Of a stretch of DNA of 64,000 nucleotides, positions 9,269 through 18,749 are shown in pieces. Origin of the DNA: Arthrobacter sp. AFG20 (GTDB lineage: Bacteria > Actinomycetota > Actinomycetes > Actinomycetales > Micrococcaceae). The stretch lies in contig NZ_PJMC01000010.1 of NCBI RefSeq assembly GCF_002892795.1, positions 1-64,000 of the forward strand, read 5' to 3'. A model generated the notes under the pieces. That model did not search any database and was not told the origin of the DNA. It saw only the letters and a list, made by a program, of their open reading frames with translations. Within the stretch, counting starts at the first letter, position 1, and every line of letters starts with the position of its first letter. A program made the position numbers and the translations under genes.

Positions 9269-9283
9269 TCGAAAGGCTGGAGC

Positions 9284-11050
9284 CTAGAGTCCCAGGTCGG
9301 CTTCGAACGCGCCCTCTTCGAGGCGGGCCTTCAGCGTCTGCAGGAAGCGGCCAGCGTCCGCACCGTCCACCAGGCGGTGGTCGTAGGTGAGGGACAGGTA
9401 CATCATGGAGCGGATGGCGATCGAGTCGTCACCGTTCTCGTCCTGGACCACCACGGGGCGCTTGACGATCGCACCGGTGCCCAGGATGCCGACCTGCGGC
9501 TGGTTGATGATCGGGGTGTCGAACAGCGCACCGACGGAACCGATGTTGGTGATGCTGAACGTACCGCCGGACAGCTCGTCCGGGCCGATCTTGCCGTTGC
9601 GGGTGCGGTCCGCGACGTCGGCGATCTTGCCGGCCAGGCCGGCGAGGTTCAGGCTTCCGGCGTCGGAGATGACCGGAACCAGCAGGCCCTTGTCAGTGTC
9701 GACGGCGATCGCCAGGTGCTCGGCGTTGTGGTACGTGATTTCCTGCTTGTCCTCGTCGTACGCAGCGTTGAGCGTGGCGTGCTGCTTGAGGGCCTCGGCC
9801 ACGGCCTTGGCGATGAAGGGCAGGAAGGTGAGCTTGACGCCGTTCTGGGCCTGGAACGAGTTCTTGGCCTTGAGGCGGAGCTTGGCCACCTTGGTCATGT
9901 CCACTTCGTGCACCTGGGTCAGCTGGGTGGAAACATCCAGCGACTCACGCATGCGGCGGGCGATGACCTGGCGGATCCGCGGCGCCTTCTTCACGGTGCC
10001 GCGCAGCGAGGACGCTGCGGCCGACGGAGCTGCGGATGCGGCAGGCGCTGCCTGCGCTGCGGCTGCCGGAGCGGCCTTGGATTCGGCAGCGGCCAGGACG
10101 TCCTGCTTGCGGATGCGGCCGCCGACGCCCGTGCCCGAGACGGAGGCGATGTCCACGCCGTGCTGGTTGGCGAGCTTGCGGACCAGGGGAGTGACGTAGC
10201 CGGAATCGCCGCCTGCGGCCGGAGCGGCCTGCGGAGCGGGTGCTGCCTGGGCAGCCGGTGCAGCTTGCGGCGCGGGCGCTGCCTGGGGAGCGGGAGCTGC
10301 CTGTGGAGCGGGGGCAGCGGCGGGCTTCTCGGCTGCCGGGGCGGGCTGTTCCGCTACCGGGGCGGCGGGAGCCTCGGCGGGCTTTTCGGGAGCCGCAGCA
10401 GGAGCAGCGGCGCCGGAGCCGATGACGGCGAGGACAGAGCCAACTTCGGCGGTCTCGTCCTCGCTGACGCGGATTTCCTGCAGCGTGCCGGCCACGGGGG
10501 ACGGGATCTCGGTGTCCACCTTGTCGGTGGAGACCTCGAGCAGCGGCTCATCAACCTCAACGGTGTCGCCAATGGCCTTGAGCCAGCGGGTGACGGTGCC
10601 TTCGGTGACGCTCTCGCCAAGTGCCGGCAGAGTGACCTCGTGGCCTTCGCCGGAGGAGGCGGGTGCTGCTTCCGCGGCAGGTGCTTCCTGGGCCGGTGCT
10701 TCCTGGGCCGGTGCTGCAGCGGGTGCCTCTTCGGCGGGTGCTGCGGGGGCTGCTGCAGGTGCCTCTTCGGCAGGAGCTGCTGCGGGTGCCTCTTCGGCAG
10801 CGCCGCCGCCCGAGCCGTCACCGATGCGCACCAGCGGCGCGCCAACTTCAGCGGTCTCATCTTCGGCCACGAGGATTTCCTCGATCACGCCGGCGATCGG
10901 AGAGGGGATTTCAGTGTCTACTTTGTCGGTGGAAACCTCGAGCAGCGGTTCGTCCACCTCTACCCGGTCACCTACCTGCTTGAGCCAGCGGGTGACAGTT
11001 CCTTCGGTGACGCTCTCACCGAGGGCGGGCAAGTTAACGGATTCAGACAT
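9284..11050 (-). CDS. sucB: Dihydrolipoyl acyltransferase E2, SucB/DlaT type
   Basis: E2 core of 2-oxo acid dehydrogenase complexes (pyruvate and/or 2-oxoglutarate), moving the acyl group from lipoamide to CoA. 588 residues: two lipoyl domains, each with the [12 protein letters not shown] lipoylation site (first lysine about K43), long Ala/Pro/Glu hinges, a peripheral subunit-binding domain ([16 protein letters not shown]) and a C-terminal catalytic domain with [15 protein letters not shown] start at ATG 11050, 30 codons inside the longest frame, because [13 protein letters not shown] is the family start and AAAGGAG stands upstream. In Actinobacteria this E2 serves pyruvate dehydrogenase, and 2-oxoglutarate oxidation uses an E1-E2 fusion, so the sucB name is traditional. 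Downstream of lpdA. Confidence 0.96.
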   Translation of the reverse strand: MSESVNLPALGESVTEGTVTRWLKQVGDRVEVDEPLLEVSTDKVDTEIPSPIAGVIEEILVAEDETAEVGAPLVRIGDGSGGGAAEEAPAAAPAEEAPAAAPAAPAEEAPAAAPAQEAPAQEAPAAEAAPASSGEGHEVTLPALGESVTEGTVTRWLKAIGDTVEVDEPLLEVSTDKVDTEIPSPVAGTLQEIRVSEDETAEVGSVLAVIGSGAAAPAAAPEKPAEAPAAPVAEQPAPAAEKPAAAPAPQAAPAPQAAPAPQAAPAAQAAPAPQAAPAAGGDSGYVTPLVRKLANQHGVDIASVSGTGVGGRIRKQDVLAAAESKAAPAAAAQAAPAASAAPSAAASSLRGTVKKAPRIRQVIARRMRESLDVSTQLTQVHEVDMTKVAKLRLKAKNSFQAQNGVKLTFLPFIAKAVAEALKQHATLNAAYDEDKQEITYHNAEHLAIAVDTDKGLLVPVISDAGSLNLAGLAGKIADVADRTRNGKIGPDELSGGTFSITNIGSVGALFDTPIINQPQVGILGTGAIVKRPVVVQDENGDDSIAIRSMMYLSLTYDHRLVDGADAGRFLQTLKARLEEGAFEADLGL

Positions 11051-11104
11051 GTCGTCCCCGTTCTCCTTTATTGATCTAAAGTGCGGATGGTTGCTGCATT
11101 GTTC

Positions 11105-11147
11105 GGGCCTGGTGCACGCGGCTGTTGGAGCCGGGTGCACCAGGCCC
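11105..11147 (-). terminator. Strong hairpin between lpdA and sucB
   Basis: Perfect 13-bp arms (GGGCCTGGTGCAC at 11105-11117 and its complement at 11135-11147) with a further pairing CGGCT/AGCCG inside. It lacks a T tract, so it may be a weak terminator or an mRNA processing element that separates lpdA and sucB levels. Confidence 0.6.
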
Positions 11148-11167
11148 TGATTGTCTTGCGGAACGAA

Positions 11168-12550
11168 TTAGCCGTGCAGGGCTTTGCCGGCGAGGGCAAG
11201 GTTGGCCTCGCCCAGGGCCTCGTTCTGGGTCGGGTGGGCGTGCAGCAGCTGGGCCACATCCTCCGGGTAGGCCTCCCAGTTCACGATCAGCTGTGCTTCA
11301 CCGATCTGCTCGCCCATGCGCGAGCCGAGCATGTGGACGCCCACCACGGGGCCGTCCTTCTGGCGGACCAGCTTCACGAGGCCGCCGGTGCCGAGGATGG
11401 AGCTCTTGCCGTTGCCGGCCAGGTTGTACTCCTGGGTCTCCACCTGGTCGTCGCCGAACTTTTCCTTCGCGGCCTTTTCGGTGTAGCCGACGGTGGCGAT
11501 CTCGGGCTCGGCGTAGGTCACCTTGGGGATGTTGACATCCTCGACGATGACGGGCTTCAGGCCGGCAATTTCCTCGGCCACGAAGATGCCCTGCTGGTAG
11601 CCGCGGTGGGCGAGCTGGACGCCGGGGACAATGTCGCCGACGGCGTATACGTTGCCCACGCCCGTGTGCAGGCGTTCGTTGGTGATGACGAAGCCGCGGT
11701 CGATGGTGATGCCGGCCTCTTCGTAGCCTAGGTTGGCGGTGACCGGTCCGCGGCCGACAGCCACGAGGAGCAGCTCGGCTTCGAAGGTCTTGCCGTCAAC
11801 CAGGGTGACCTTGACGCCGTCGTTGTTCTGTTCGACGCCCTGGAAGAAGACACCGGTGGAGAACTTGATGCCGCGCTTCTTGAAGGCACGCTCAAAGTTC
11901 TTGACGATCGCTGCGTCCTCGTTCGGGACCAGCGACGGCAGGCCCTCAACGATGGTGACGTCGACGCCGAAGGACTTCCAGACCGAAGCGAACTCGACGC
12001 CGATCACGCCGCCGCCCAGGATGATGACGCTCTTGGGGATGTTTTCCATCTTCAGGGCTTCGTCGGAGGTGATGACCTTGCCGCCGATTTCCAGGCCCGG
12101 CAGGGAGCGGGAGTAGGAGCCCGTGGCGAGAACGATGTTCTTGCCCTTGTAGGCCGTGCCGTTCACGACGACGGTGTCGGTGCCCTGCAGCTTGCCTTCA
12201 CCTTCGATGACGGTGATGCCCTTGGACTTGATCAGGCCCTGCAGGCCCTTGAACTTGCCCGCGATGATGCCGTCTTTGTAAGCGTTGACAGCGGTGATGT
12301 CGATGCTGTCCAGGGTGACGTTCACGCCGTACTTGGCGGAGTCGCGGGCGTGGTCTGCCAGTTCGGCCGAGTGCAGCAGCGCCTTGGTGGGGATGCAGCC
12401 GTTGTGGAGGCAGGTACCGCCGAGCTTGCCCTTCTCCACGAGGCCAACGGTGAAGCCAAGCTGAACGGCCCGGAGAGCCGTGGCGTACCCGCCGCTGCCA
12501 CCACCGAGTACCAGGATGTCGAATTCTTGCGCAGTTGCCTGATCGGCCAC
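11168..12550 (-). CDS. lpdA: Dihydrolipoyl dehydrogenase
   Basis: FAD enzyme that reoxidises dihydrolipoamide on the E2 protein using NAD+. 460 residues: FAD motif LGGGSGGYA near residue 15, redox disulfide Cys47-Cys52 in GGTCLHNGCIPTK, NAD-binding motif ILGGGVIGVEFA, and the C-terminal His-Glu dyad in HAHPTQNEALGEA. The length is normal. Start is GTG 12550, preceded by AGGGAG. Lies directly upstream of sucB, with a hairpin in the 117-bp gap. A CATAAT -10 and an inverted repeat lie upstream, so it probably has its own promoter. Confidence 0.97.
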   Translation of the reverse strand: MADQATAQEFDILVLGGGSGGYATALRAVQLGFTVGLVEKGKLGGTCLHNGCIPTKALLHSAELADHARDSAKYGVNVTLDSIDITAVNAYKDGIIAGKFKGLQGLIKSKGITVIEGEGKLQGTDTVVVNGTAYKGKNIVLATGSYSRSLPGLEIGGKVITSDEALKMENIPKSVIILGGGVIGVEFASVWKSFGVDVTIVEGLPSLVPNEDAAIVKNFERAFKKRGIKFSTGVFFQGVEQNNDGVKVTLVDGKTFEAELLLVAVGRGPVTANLGYEEAGITIDRGFVITNERLHTGVGNVYAVGDIVPGVQLAHRGYQQGIFVAEEIAGLKPVIVEDVNIPKVTYAEPEIATVGYTEKAAKEKFGDDQVETQEYNLAGNGKSSILGTGGLVKLVRQKDGPVVGVHMLGSRMGEQIGEAQLIVNWEAYPEDVAQLLHAHPTQNEALGEANLALAGKALHG

Positions 12551-12621
12551 TTAGACGCTCCCTCGCGTGAACGATGACACGAGAGTACGCATCATCTGGT
12601 CTTGGAAATTGCTCTGCCGTG

Positions 12622-12627
12622 ATTATG
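12622..12627 (-). promoter_or_regulatory. Candidate -10 of lpdA
   Basis: CATAAT on the minus strand, about 70 bp before the lpdA start. I see no clear -35. Confidence 0.35.
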
Positions 12628-12661
12628 CCAGCAGGCCATTTCCCTTTCATTTGTGACTACC

Positions 12662-12683
12662 GTGGTTCACCTTAGCGAACCAC
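12662..12683 (-). promoter_or_regulatory. Inverted repeat upstream of lpdA promoter
   Basis: GTGGTTC and GAACCAC form a perfect 7-bp inverted repeat with 8 nt between. It sits about 35-60 bp upstream of the candidate lpdA -10, a position suited to an activator. No regulator is identifiable. Confidence 0.4.
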
Positions 12684-12742
12684 TTATCCATGCTCCACCT
12701 TGCCGGTGCTTTTGTGGAGCGCTTGTGTCGAGTGTCACGCGA

Positions 12743-12774
12743 CTGTGTGGCGAGCGGATCACGCTGCCACACAG
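12743..12774 (-). terminator. Inverted repeat after pepA
   Basis: Perfect 9-bp arms CTGTGTGGC and GCCACACAG with a 14-nt loop, about 30 bp after the pepA stop. No T tract follows, so it may be a factor-assisted terminator or a regulatory site for lpdA. Confidence 0.4.
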
Positions 12775-12806
12775 CCGCGGCGCACCGGCCTGTGTGGGCG
12801 ATAGGC

Positions 12807-14324
12807 CTAGGCCAGGAGATCCTCGACATAGGCCACCAGCGTGCGAACAGTGCAGCCGGTGCCCTGCTTCGGCGTATAACCGTAAGGCGCCCCGTTGTTG
12901 AACGACGGTCCGGCAATGTCGATGTGCGCCCAGGGGATGGTCTGGCCGCCCTTGTCCTTGCCCACGAACTCGCGCAGGAACACGGCCGCCGTCATCATGC
13001 CGCCGTGGCGCTCACCGATGTTGGCGAGGTCCGCCACCTGGGAATCCAGGCTGGGCCGCAGCTCGTCCGGCAGGGGCATGGGCCACACGAGCTCGCCGGC
13101 CCGGTCCGCGGCCGCCTTCAACGGGCCGGTCACGCTGTCCGCGCCCATGATGCCGGCGGTGCGGTTCCCGAGCGCGATCAGCTGGGCGCCGGTCAGGGTG
13201 GCAACGTCGATGATGGCGTCCGGGTACTCCTGGCTTGCCGCGACGATGCCGTCGGCCATGACCAGCCGGCCTTCGGCGTCGGTGTTCAGCACTTCCACCG
13301 TCTTGCCGCCGAACATGGTCAGCACGTCGGCGGGACGCGAGGCGGCGCCGGAAGGCATGTTCTCGGCAATGCACAGCCAGGCGGTTGCCTTGACGGGCAG
13401 CCCCAGGCCCGCGATTGCCAGCACCGTGTTAAGCACGACGGCGGCTCCCGCCATGTCGCTCTTCATGTCACCCATGCCTAGGGCCGGCTTGATGGAAATG
13501 CCGCCGGTGTCGAAGGTGATGCCCTTGCCGACGAGTGCGATTTTCCGCGTGGCCTTGGCGGGGGAGTACTCCACCTTGACGAGCCGGGGCTGCCGGGCGG
13601 AGCCCTTGCCGACGCCCATGATGCCGCCGAAGCCTTCCTTCTCCAGGCGCTTTTCGTCCCACACCGTGACCTTGACGGGCAGCCCCTTGGCCAGGTCCCT
13701 GGCGGCGTCGGCAAACGACTCGGGGTAGAGGTGGCTCGGCGGCTGGTTCACGAGCGAGCGGGTGGCGTTGACGGCCCTGCCCAGCAGGCGCGCGCGGTCA
13801 AGAGCCGAGTTCAGGTCCTTGTCGCCGGCCAGTTCAGTGAAGATCGCGACGTCGGCCACGGGGTCCTTGAGGCCGTCCTTGGACGAACGGAACTCGGTGA
13901 AGGAGTACGCGCCCAGCGCGGCACCCTCGGCGACGGCGGCAACGTCGGCGATAGTCGCCGTCGGGAAGGCCAGCGTGACCGAGGACAGGCCGGCAAGCTG
14001 GCGGACTGCGGAGCCGGCGGCCCGGCGCAACGCCTCGCCCGAGACCCTTCCTCCGGCGTCGACCTTGCCGACGCCTGCCAGGACCAGGATTCCGGAGCCC
14101 GTTTCCGGAAGGCCGGGAAGGCGGACGGCCTGGTCCGGAGCGCCCGTGATGCCGAGGACCTTCAAGGAGTCGGCCAGTGCCTCGACGGACTTCGCAGTCA
14201 ACGGGTTTTCCAGCAGGAACGGGCCGTCCGTGCCCTGTCCGACGCCGATGACCACTGCGTCGCTTGCCGCCTTCTTCAGGTCCCTTGCAATGGCACTAAG
14301 GTTGACTTCAGTATTCTTGACCAC
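12807..14324 (-). CDS. pepA: Leucyl aminopeptidase (M17)
   Basis: Cytosolic hexameric metallo-aminopeptidase that removes N-terminal residues from peptides. 505 residues, normal length. The M17 signature NTDAEGRL and the metal/catalytic lysine region VGKGITFDTGGISIKP are intact. Start is GTG 14324 (MVKNTEVNLS), with GAGGA about 8 nt upstream. Some PepA proteins also bind DNA; nothing here tells. It may act on the peptides released by the tricorn protease. Divergent from the PAC2 gene across a 206-bp gap. Confidence 0.95.
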   Translation of the reverse strand: MVKNTEVNLSAIARDLKKAASDAVVIGVGQGTDGPFLLENPLTAKSVEALADSLKVLGITGAPDQAVRLPGLPETGSGILVLAGVGKVDAGGRVSGEALRRAAGSAVRQLAGLSSVTLAFPTATIADVAAVAEGAALGAYSFTEFRSSKDGLKDPVADVAIFTELAGDKDLNSALDRARLLGRAVNATRSLVNQPPSHLYPESFADAARDLAKGLPVKVTVWDEKRLEKEGFGGIMGVGKGSARQPRLVKVEYSPAKATRKIALVGKGITFDTGGISIKPALGMGDMKSDMAGAAVVLNTVLAIAGLGLPVKATAWLCIAENMPSGAASRPADVLTMFGGKTVEVLNTDAEGRLVMADGIVAASQEYPDAIIDVATLTGAQLIALGNRTAGIMGADSVTGPLKAAADRAGELVWPMPLPDELRPSLDSQVADLANIGERHGGMMTAAVFLREFVGKDKGGQTIPWAHIDIAGPSFNNGAPYGYTPKQGTGCTVRTLVAYVEDLLA

Positions 14325-14530
14325 GAGGATCGGTCCTCAATTCTCTGTGATTGTTCCGGCAGGGAGCGCAGGCAAAAGAGCCAATTCCGATCGTAGTCTC
14401 TCGTTCCGCGACTGCGGGGAAGCGCCCGGGAGCCGGGCCGGTTGAGACCCGCGCCACAGCGCGCCGAGGAATGACGCCGCTCTGCCGGGCGTTATGCAGA
14501 TTAACTCCCTGACCACGAAAGGAACTCGCC

Positions 14531-15469
14531 GTGTTTGAAAGGATTTCCGGCTCGCTGCTGGACCCCGACGCGCTCTATGCCAAGAACATTGGGCTGTTCC
14601 ATAACCCTGAGCTCCGCGGGCTGAACCTGGTGATGGGTTTCACCGGTTTCGCCGATGCCGGCCACTTGGTCCGGCAGATCACGGACGAACTGCTGGACAC
14701 ACTCGACTCCGAGCGTGTGGCCGTGTTCGACGCCGACCAGCTGATGGATTACCGGTCCCGGCGCCCGCATGTGAGCTTTGTCGAGGACCATCTGCAGGAC
14801 TACCAGCCGCCCACACTGGCCCTGTACAGGCTGGTTGACGGGCTGGGCAAGCCCTTCCTGTTCCTCGCCGGGTTCGAGCCGGACCTCCAGTGGGAGCGTT
14901 TCGCCCGTGCCGTGGTGCAGATCGTCGAGGCCCTGGACGTGAATCTGGTGACCTGGATCCACTCGATTCCCATGCCTGTGCCCCACACCCGTCCGGTCGG
15001 GGTGACTGTGCACGGCAACCGGCCTGAACTCATTGAAGGCATCTCCTCCTGGAAGCCGACCGTGGAAGTGCCGGCCGCCGTCGGGCATGTCCTGGAACTT
15101 CGCCTGACCGACGCCGGCCGCAATGTTGCCGGGTACGTGATCCACGTGCCTCACTACCTCGCCGAAGCCGAATACCCCACGGCGGCAGTGGCGGGCCTGG
15201 AGTACCTGGGGGCCGCCACCTCGCTGATGCTGCCGACCGACCGGCTCCGCGAGTCGGGCCGTGAAGTGGGCCGGCAGATTGCTGAGCAGATCGAGGCCTC
15301 GGAGGAGGTCCAGCAGGTGGTGGCCCGGCTCGAGGCCCGCTACGACGAAAAGGCCGAGGGCACGGTGCGCCGGTCCCTGCTCGCCAACGAGAACGATGAA
15401 CTGCCCGATGGCGATGCACTGGGCGCCGCTGTGGAGGCCTATCTCGCCCGGGAGAATCCCGCGCCGTAA
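14531..15469 (+). CDS. PAC2 family protein
   Basis: 312-residue member of the PAC2 family, named after a eukaryotic proteasome assembly chaperone; the role in Actinobacteria is not settled. Typical parts are MGFTGFADAG near the start, FLAGFEPDLQWERF in the middle and IHVPHYLAEAEYPTAAVAGLEYL. The C-terminal quarter is charged and helical (EQIEASEEVQQVVARLEARY). GTG start at 14531 follows AAAGGAA at good spacing. Because Actinobacteria carry proteasomes, a link to protein turnover is attractive but unproven; no proteasome gene is in the window. Confidence 0.88.
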   Translation: MFERISGSLLDPDALYAKNIGLFHNPELRGLNLVMGFTGFADAGHLVRQITDELLDTLDSERVAVFDADQLMDYRSRRPHVSFVEDHLQDYQPPTLALYRLVDGLGKPFLFLAGFEPDLQWERFARAVVQIVEALDVNLVTWIHSIPMPVPHTRPVGVTVHGNRPELIEGISSWKPTVEVPAAVGHVLELRLTDAGRNVAGYVIHVPHYLAEAEYPTAAVAGLEYLGAATSLMLPTDRLRESGREVGRQIAEQIEASEEVQQVVARLEARYDEKAEGTVRRSLLANENDELPDGDALGAAVEAYLARENPAP

Positions 15470-15550
15470 GCCCCGTCACTGGGAGGCATAAGACTTGTCA
15501 CTGCTAGGGCAAAACCGGGCAAATTAAATAGTATTTTTGTTCGCGCTGAG

Positions 15551-15556
15551 GATAAT
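15551..15556 (+). promoter_or_regulatory. Candidate leaderless -10 of MFS gene
   Basis: GATAAT ends 6 nt before GTG 15563. The first base departs from TANNNT, and AAAAGG beside the start is too close for a normal Shine-Dalgarno. Confidence 0.4.
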
Positions 15557-15562
15557 AAAAGG

Positions 15563-16903
15563 GTGACTGCACCCCGCGCCTGGCTCATCTGGTCCATCGG
15601 CATCTTCTCGTACCTTGTGGCTGTGACGCAGCGTACGTCGTTTGGTGTGGTCGGACTGGAGGCCACCGAGAGGTTCCATGCCAGTGCCTCGGCCATCTCC
15701 TTTTTCACCGTGCTGCAGCTGCTGGTGTACGCCGGACTTCAGATCCCGGTGGGCGTGCTGGTGGACAGGTTCGGTTCCCGGGCCATGATTGCCGGGGGCG
15801 CCCTGCTGATGGGCCTCGGCCAGCTGCAGCTGGCATTTGCGGACAGCGTCCCCGCAGGTGTGCTGGGCCGCGTGCTCGTGGGTGCCGGCGACGCCATGAC
15901 CTTCATCTCCGTCATCCGGCTGATTCCGCTGTGGTTCGCGCCCGCCCGGGTTCCGCTGCTGACCCAGCTGACCGGCATGTCCGGACAGCTCGGCCAGCTG
16001 CTGAGCGTGGTGCCGTTCGCCTTCATCCTGCACAGAGCTGGCTGGACCCCGGCGTTCCTTGCGCTGGCGGGATTCTCCGGTGTCGCCGTCGTGCTGGTGG
16101 TTCTGATGCTGCAGGACGTGCCGCCCGGCACGCCCAAGCGGGACGCGGCCAAGGGGCTGCGCGCCACGGGCGTTTCCCTGTCGCGTGCGTGGAAGCAGCC
16201 GGGGACGCGGCTGGGGATGTGGAGCCACTTCACCATCCAGTTCAGCGGCACTGTGTTCGCGATGACCTGGGGTTACCCGTTCCTCATTTCGGCGCAGGGG
16301 CTCGACGCCGGCACCGTCGCCTCGCTCATGTCCCTCTACGTGGCCGGTGCCATCGGGGCCGGGCCGCTGATCGGACGCTTTGTTGCGCGGCATCCCCTCC
16401 GTCGCTCCACCATGGTCCTCCTCCTCGTCGCTGCCACCGCGGCAGCCTGGGCGGCCGTGCTGCTGTATCCCGGCCGCTCACCGCTGTGGCTGTTGGCGCT
16501 CCTTATCGTGGTGCTGGCCATCGGCGGCCCGGGCTCAATGATCGGCTTCGACTTCGCGCGCACCTTCAACCCGGCGCACCGGATCGGCACCGCCACGGGC
16601 ATCGTCAACGTCGGCGGCTTCTTTGCAGCGCTCATGGCCATCTACCTGATCGGCGCCGTGCTGGACATCCTTAACTCCACGGGCTTTTCCCGTGGGGAGC
16701 TCTATGGCCTGGAGCCGTTCCGCATCGCGCTCTGCGTTCACTTCCTGATCCTCGGCGTCGGCTCCGTCGCCATGCTGGTGGTCCGCCGCAAGGTCCGTCG
16801 GCAGATGGCGGCCCAGGGCGTGGTGGTGCCCCCGCTGTTGCAGGCAATGGCCCAGCAGCGCAGGGCACGGATCGCCCGCCGCAAGACTCCTTCCCGCGAC
16901 TAG
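15563..16903 (+). CDS. MFS transporter
   Basis: Major facilitator superfamily transporter, 446 residues with about 12 predicted membrane helices in two bundles. The loop motif VDRFGSRAMIAGGALLMG between helices 2 and 3 is the classical MFS signature. The C-terminus is short and basic (RRARIARRKTPSRD). Substrate cannot be told from sequence; closest in feel to NarK/nitrate-sugar-type permeases of the family, but this is only an impression. GTG start at 15563. Single gene. Confidence 0.88.
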   Translation: MTAPRAWLIWSIGIFSYLVAVTQRTSFGVVGLEATERFHASASAISFFTVLQLLVYAGLQIPVGVLVDRFGSRAMIAGGALLMGLGQLQLAFADSVPAGVLGRVLVGAGDAMTFISVIRLIPLWFAPARVPLLTQLTGMSGQLGQLLSVVPFAFILHRAGWTPAFLALAGFSGVAVVLVVLMLQDVPPGTPKRDAAKGLRATGVSLSRAWKQPGTRLGMWSHFTIQFSGTVFAMTWGYPFLISAQGLDAGTVASLMSLYVAGAIGAGPLIGRFVARHPLRRSTMVLLLVAATAAAWAAVLLYPGRSPLWLLALLIVVLAIGGPGSMIGFDFARTFNPAHRIGTATGIVNVGGFFAALMAIYLIGAVLDILNSTGFSRGELYGLEPFRIALCVHFLILGVGSVAMLVVRRKVRRQMAAQGVVVPPLLQAMAQQRRARIARRKTPSRD

Positions 16904-17081
16904 AGGGGTTATCGCCACGGGTGGCGGGGCTGTTGCCCGGGAGGGCCACAGGACTACTGGTGGGGCCACTGCTCCTCAACAGGCGCCGTTATCCACATAG
17001 CGTCAAAGTCCACATAGCTCAGTGTCCACATGCAAGAACTCCCTGTCGCGCCGGCGGTAACCGCCAGCGGAAGCTGTTTCC

Positions 17082-18467
17082 ATGACAGCACCGGAGCATC
17101 TCACTATCAGCGGACCCGAAGACATTCTTGGCTACATCCCGCACAGCCTGGGGTATTGGCCCTCGCAGAGCCTCGTGGCCATGACCATGCAGGGCAAGCG
17201 CCTCGGAGCGACGCTTCGGGTCGACCTCCCGGAGGGCGGCGGACGCCGCGGCCGGGAGGCATTCGCCAGGACTGTGGCGGAGTACCTTCTGGCGGACACG
17301 GAAGCCGACGGCACACTGCTGGTCTTCTTTGCCGACGGCGGTTTTGGCGACAGCCTTGACGACTACGGCCTGTACGACGACGGCCGTTGCGACGACGGCA
17401 AGGAAGGTGCGGCGGTGTGGTCCTTTCGGCCCTTACTTGCCGATCTGGAATGCGCGCTCGGCCTGGCCGGCATGCCGGTGCGGGATGCCTGGCGCGTCGG
17501 CGACGAGTACTGGGGCAACGTCTACTGCACCGACAGCAGCTGCTGCCCGCCACCAGGCCGGCCCATTGCCGAGATCCGGGACAGCAGGCTCAATGCCGAA
17601 ATGGTGTATCTGGGCAGCAGCGTCGGCGCGCCTCCCAGTACTCCTTCGCCCGGCGTCGCTGACACTCCGGCAGCGGAGGATGCGGCTGTCATGGCAGCTG
17701 AACGCGAGTGGACTCTGGCCTTGGCTGGTAAGGGGACTCTTCGGGCGCAATTCGACGCGGTCCTCGATGCCTGGGCAGCTGCGCTGGAAGCGGTTTCGCC
17801 TGAAGCCGTTCCGGGGGGAGGCGTCCACGGGGGATCGGCGCTGATTGCGGCCCGTCCACTCTCAGGCGTTCCCGGCGGCGGGCTTGAACCGGAACTCGCC
17901 GGCTTCCTGCGCGCGTCCCTCCGTGTTCCGGCCTGGCGCGACGCCGTCCTGGTCATGGCGGCCGCGGGGCGCGCCGCAGCGGCCGCAGGGGCTGAAGCCT
18001 TTGGGATTTTCTCGGCGGGGGAGGGATTGCCCGTGTCCTGTCCGCCCGTGCCGGAACCGCAAGTGCTTCCAAGCTGTACTGAACAAGGGCAGGCACCAAA
18101 CAAGCCCGACCAGCCGCCGGTCTCCTGCGGCGGCCCGGACGCCCTCCCCGGCTATGGCGAAGTCCTGTTAGGCCTAAGTCCGCCGGTGCCGGACTGGGAC
18201 ACGCTGAATCGTTTGGAGGTCCTGATGGTGGGGCTCTCGTGCGGAGGGGGTGAGGCGCAGGCCGCAGTACTAACGGCCGCAGGTTGGATCGAATGGTGCC
18301 GGGGGAGGGGTTCCTTCGCGCACGCATCATTGACCCGTGCTCTGGAAGCCAGCCCGGGATACCGGTTGGCCGAGCTGCTGTCCGAGGTGGTCCGGCGTGG
18401 AACGATCTGCGGGTGGGCGGGGCGCCGTGAAGCCGCATGGCAGAAATTCGGATCGGACGCTGCCTAG
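17082..18467 (+). CDS. DUF4192 domain-containing protein
   Basis: 461-residue protein of the DUF4192 family, restricted to Actinobacteria and without known function. The family start is clear: LTISGPEDILGYIPHSLGYWP-like residues and SLVAMTM. A middle part of about 120 residues is variable and Pro/Gly-rich, and the end resembles the helical repeat seen in family members (ECRGRGSFAHASLTRAL-like region before the C-terminus). Start ATG 17082 with GGAAGC upstream. It lies before the principal sigma factor gene, an arrangement seen in related genomes. Confidence 0.85.
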   Translation: MTAPEHLTISGPEDILGYIPHSLGYWPSQSLVAMTMQGKRLGATLRVDLPEGGGRRGREAFARTVAEYLLADTEADGTLLVFFADGGFGDSLDDYGLYDDGRCDDGKEGAAVWSFRPLLADLECALGLAGMPVRDAWRVGDEYWGNVYCTDSSCCPPPGRPIAEIRDSRLNAEMVYLGSSVGAPPSTPSPGVADTPAAEDAAVMAAEREWTLALAGKGTLRAQFDAVLDAWAAALEAVSPEAVPGGGVHGGSALIAARPLSGVPGGGLEPELAGFLRASLRVPAWRDAVLVMAAAGRAAAAAGAEAFGIFSAGEGLPVSCPPVPEPQVLPSCTEQGQAPNKPDQPPVSCGGPDALPGYGEVLLGLSPPVPDWDTLNRLEVLMVGLSCGGGEAQAAVLTAAGWIEWCRGRGSFAHASLTRALEASPGYRLAELLSEVVRRGTICGWAGRREAAWQKFGSDAA

Positions 18468-18471
18468 AGCA

Positions 18472-18501
18472 AGGGGGCCTGCTGACGCCGACATGCCCCC
18501 T
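18472..18501 (+). terminator. Possible terminator after the DUF4192 gene
   Basis: AGGGGGC and GCCCCCT arms with a 16-nt loop directly after the stop codon; no T tract. Confidence 0.35.
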
Positions 18502-18611
18502 CGGCAGGGTGTATTACGGCCCGGTCGGCCCCCGGTGCGGAAAATCGTGAGACAATGGAGGCCGAGACCCGGTTGGGTCCGTGAATCAATGCTTGCAGTG
18601 GGTCCCATTCG

Positions 18612-18637
18612 GGAACATTGCGGCCGCCCCGGCAGTT
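18612..18637 (+). promoter_or_regulatory. ECF-sigma-like promoter of rpoD
   Basis: GGAAC (18612-18616), 18 nt, then GTT (18635-18637) matches the general SigR/SigH promoter pattern of Actinobacteria (GGAA-N18-19-GTT). It lies about 115 bp before the sigma factor start. The Streptomyces principal sigma gene hrdB has a SigR-dependent promoter, which makes this plausible. Confidence 0.4.
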
Positions 18638-18749
18638 CTACTTAGTGGCCCTGTCGGTCGGTTGCAGCTGATGTCAATCACGGACTTGACAGGGTCATAG
18701 TGGTGTTGCCCGAAGGTGACTCCACAGACCGCCGCTAGAAAGGTTTTCT

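Noticed and set aside
9377..11074. A 565-codon open frame opposite sucB
   Set aside because: Antisense of the Ala/Pro repeats of SucB produces Gly/Cys-rich noise. No start signals.
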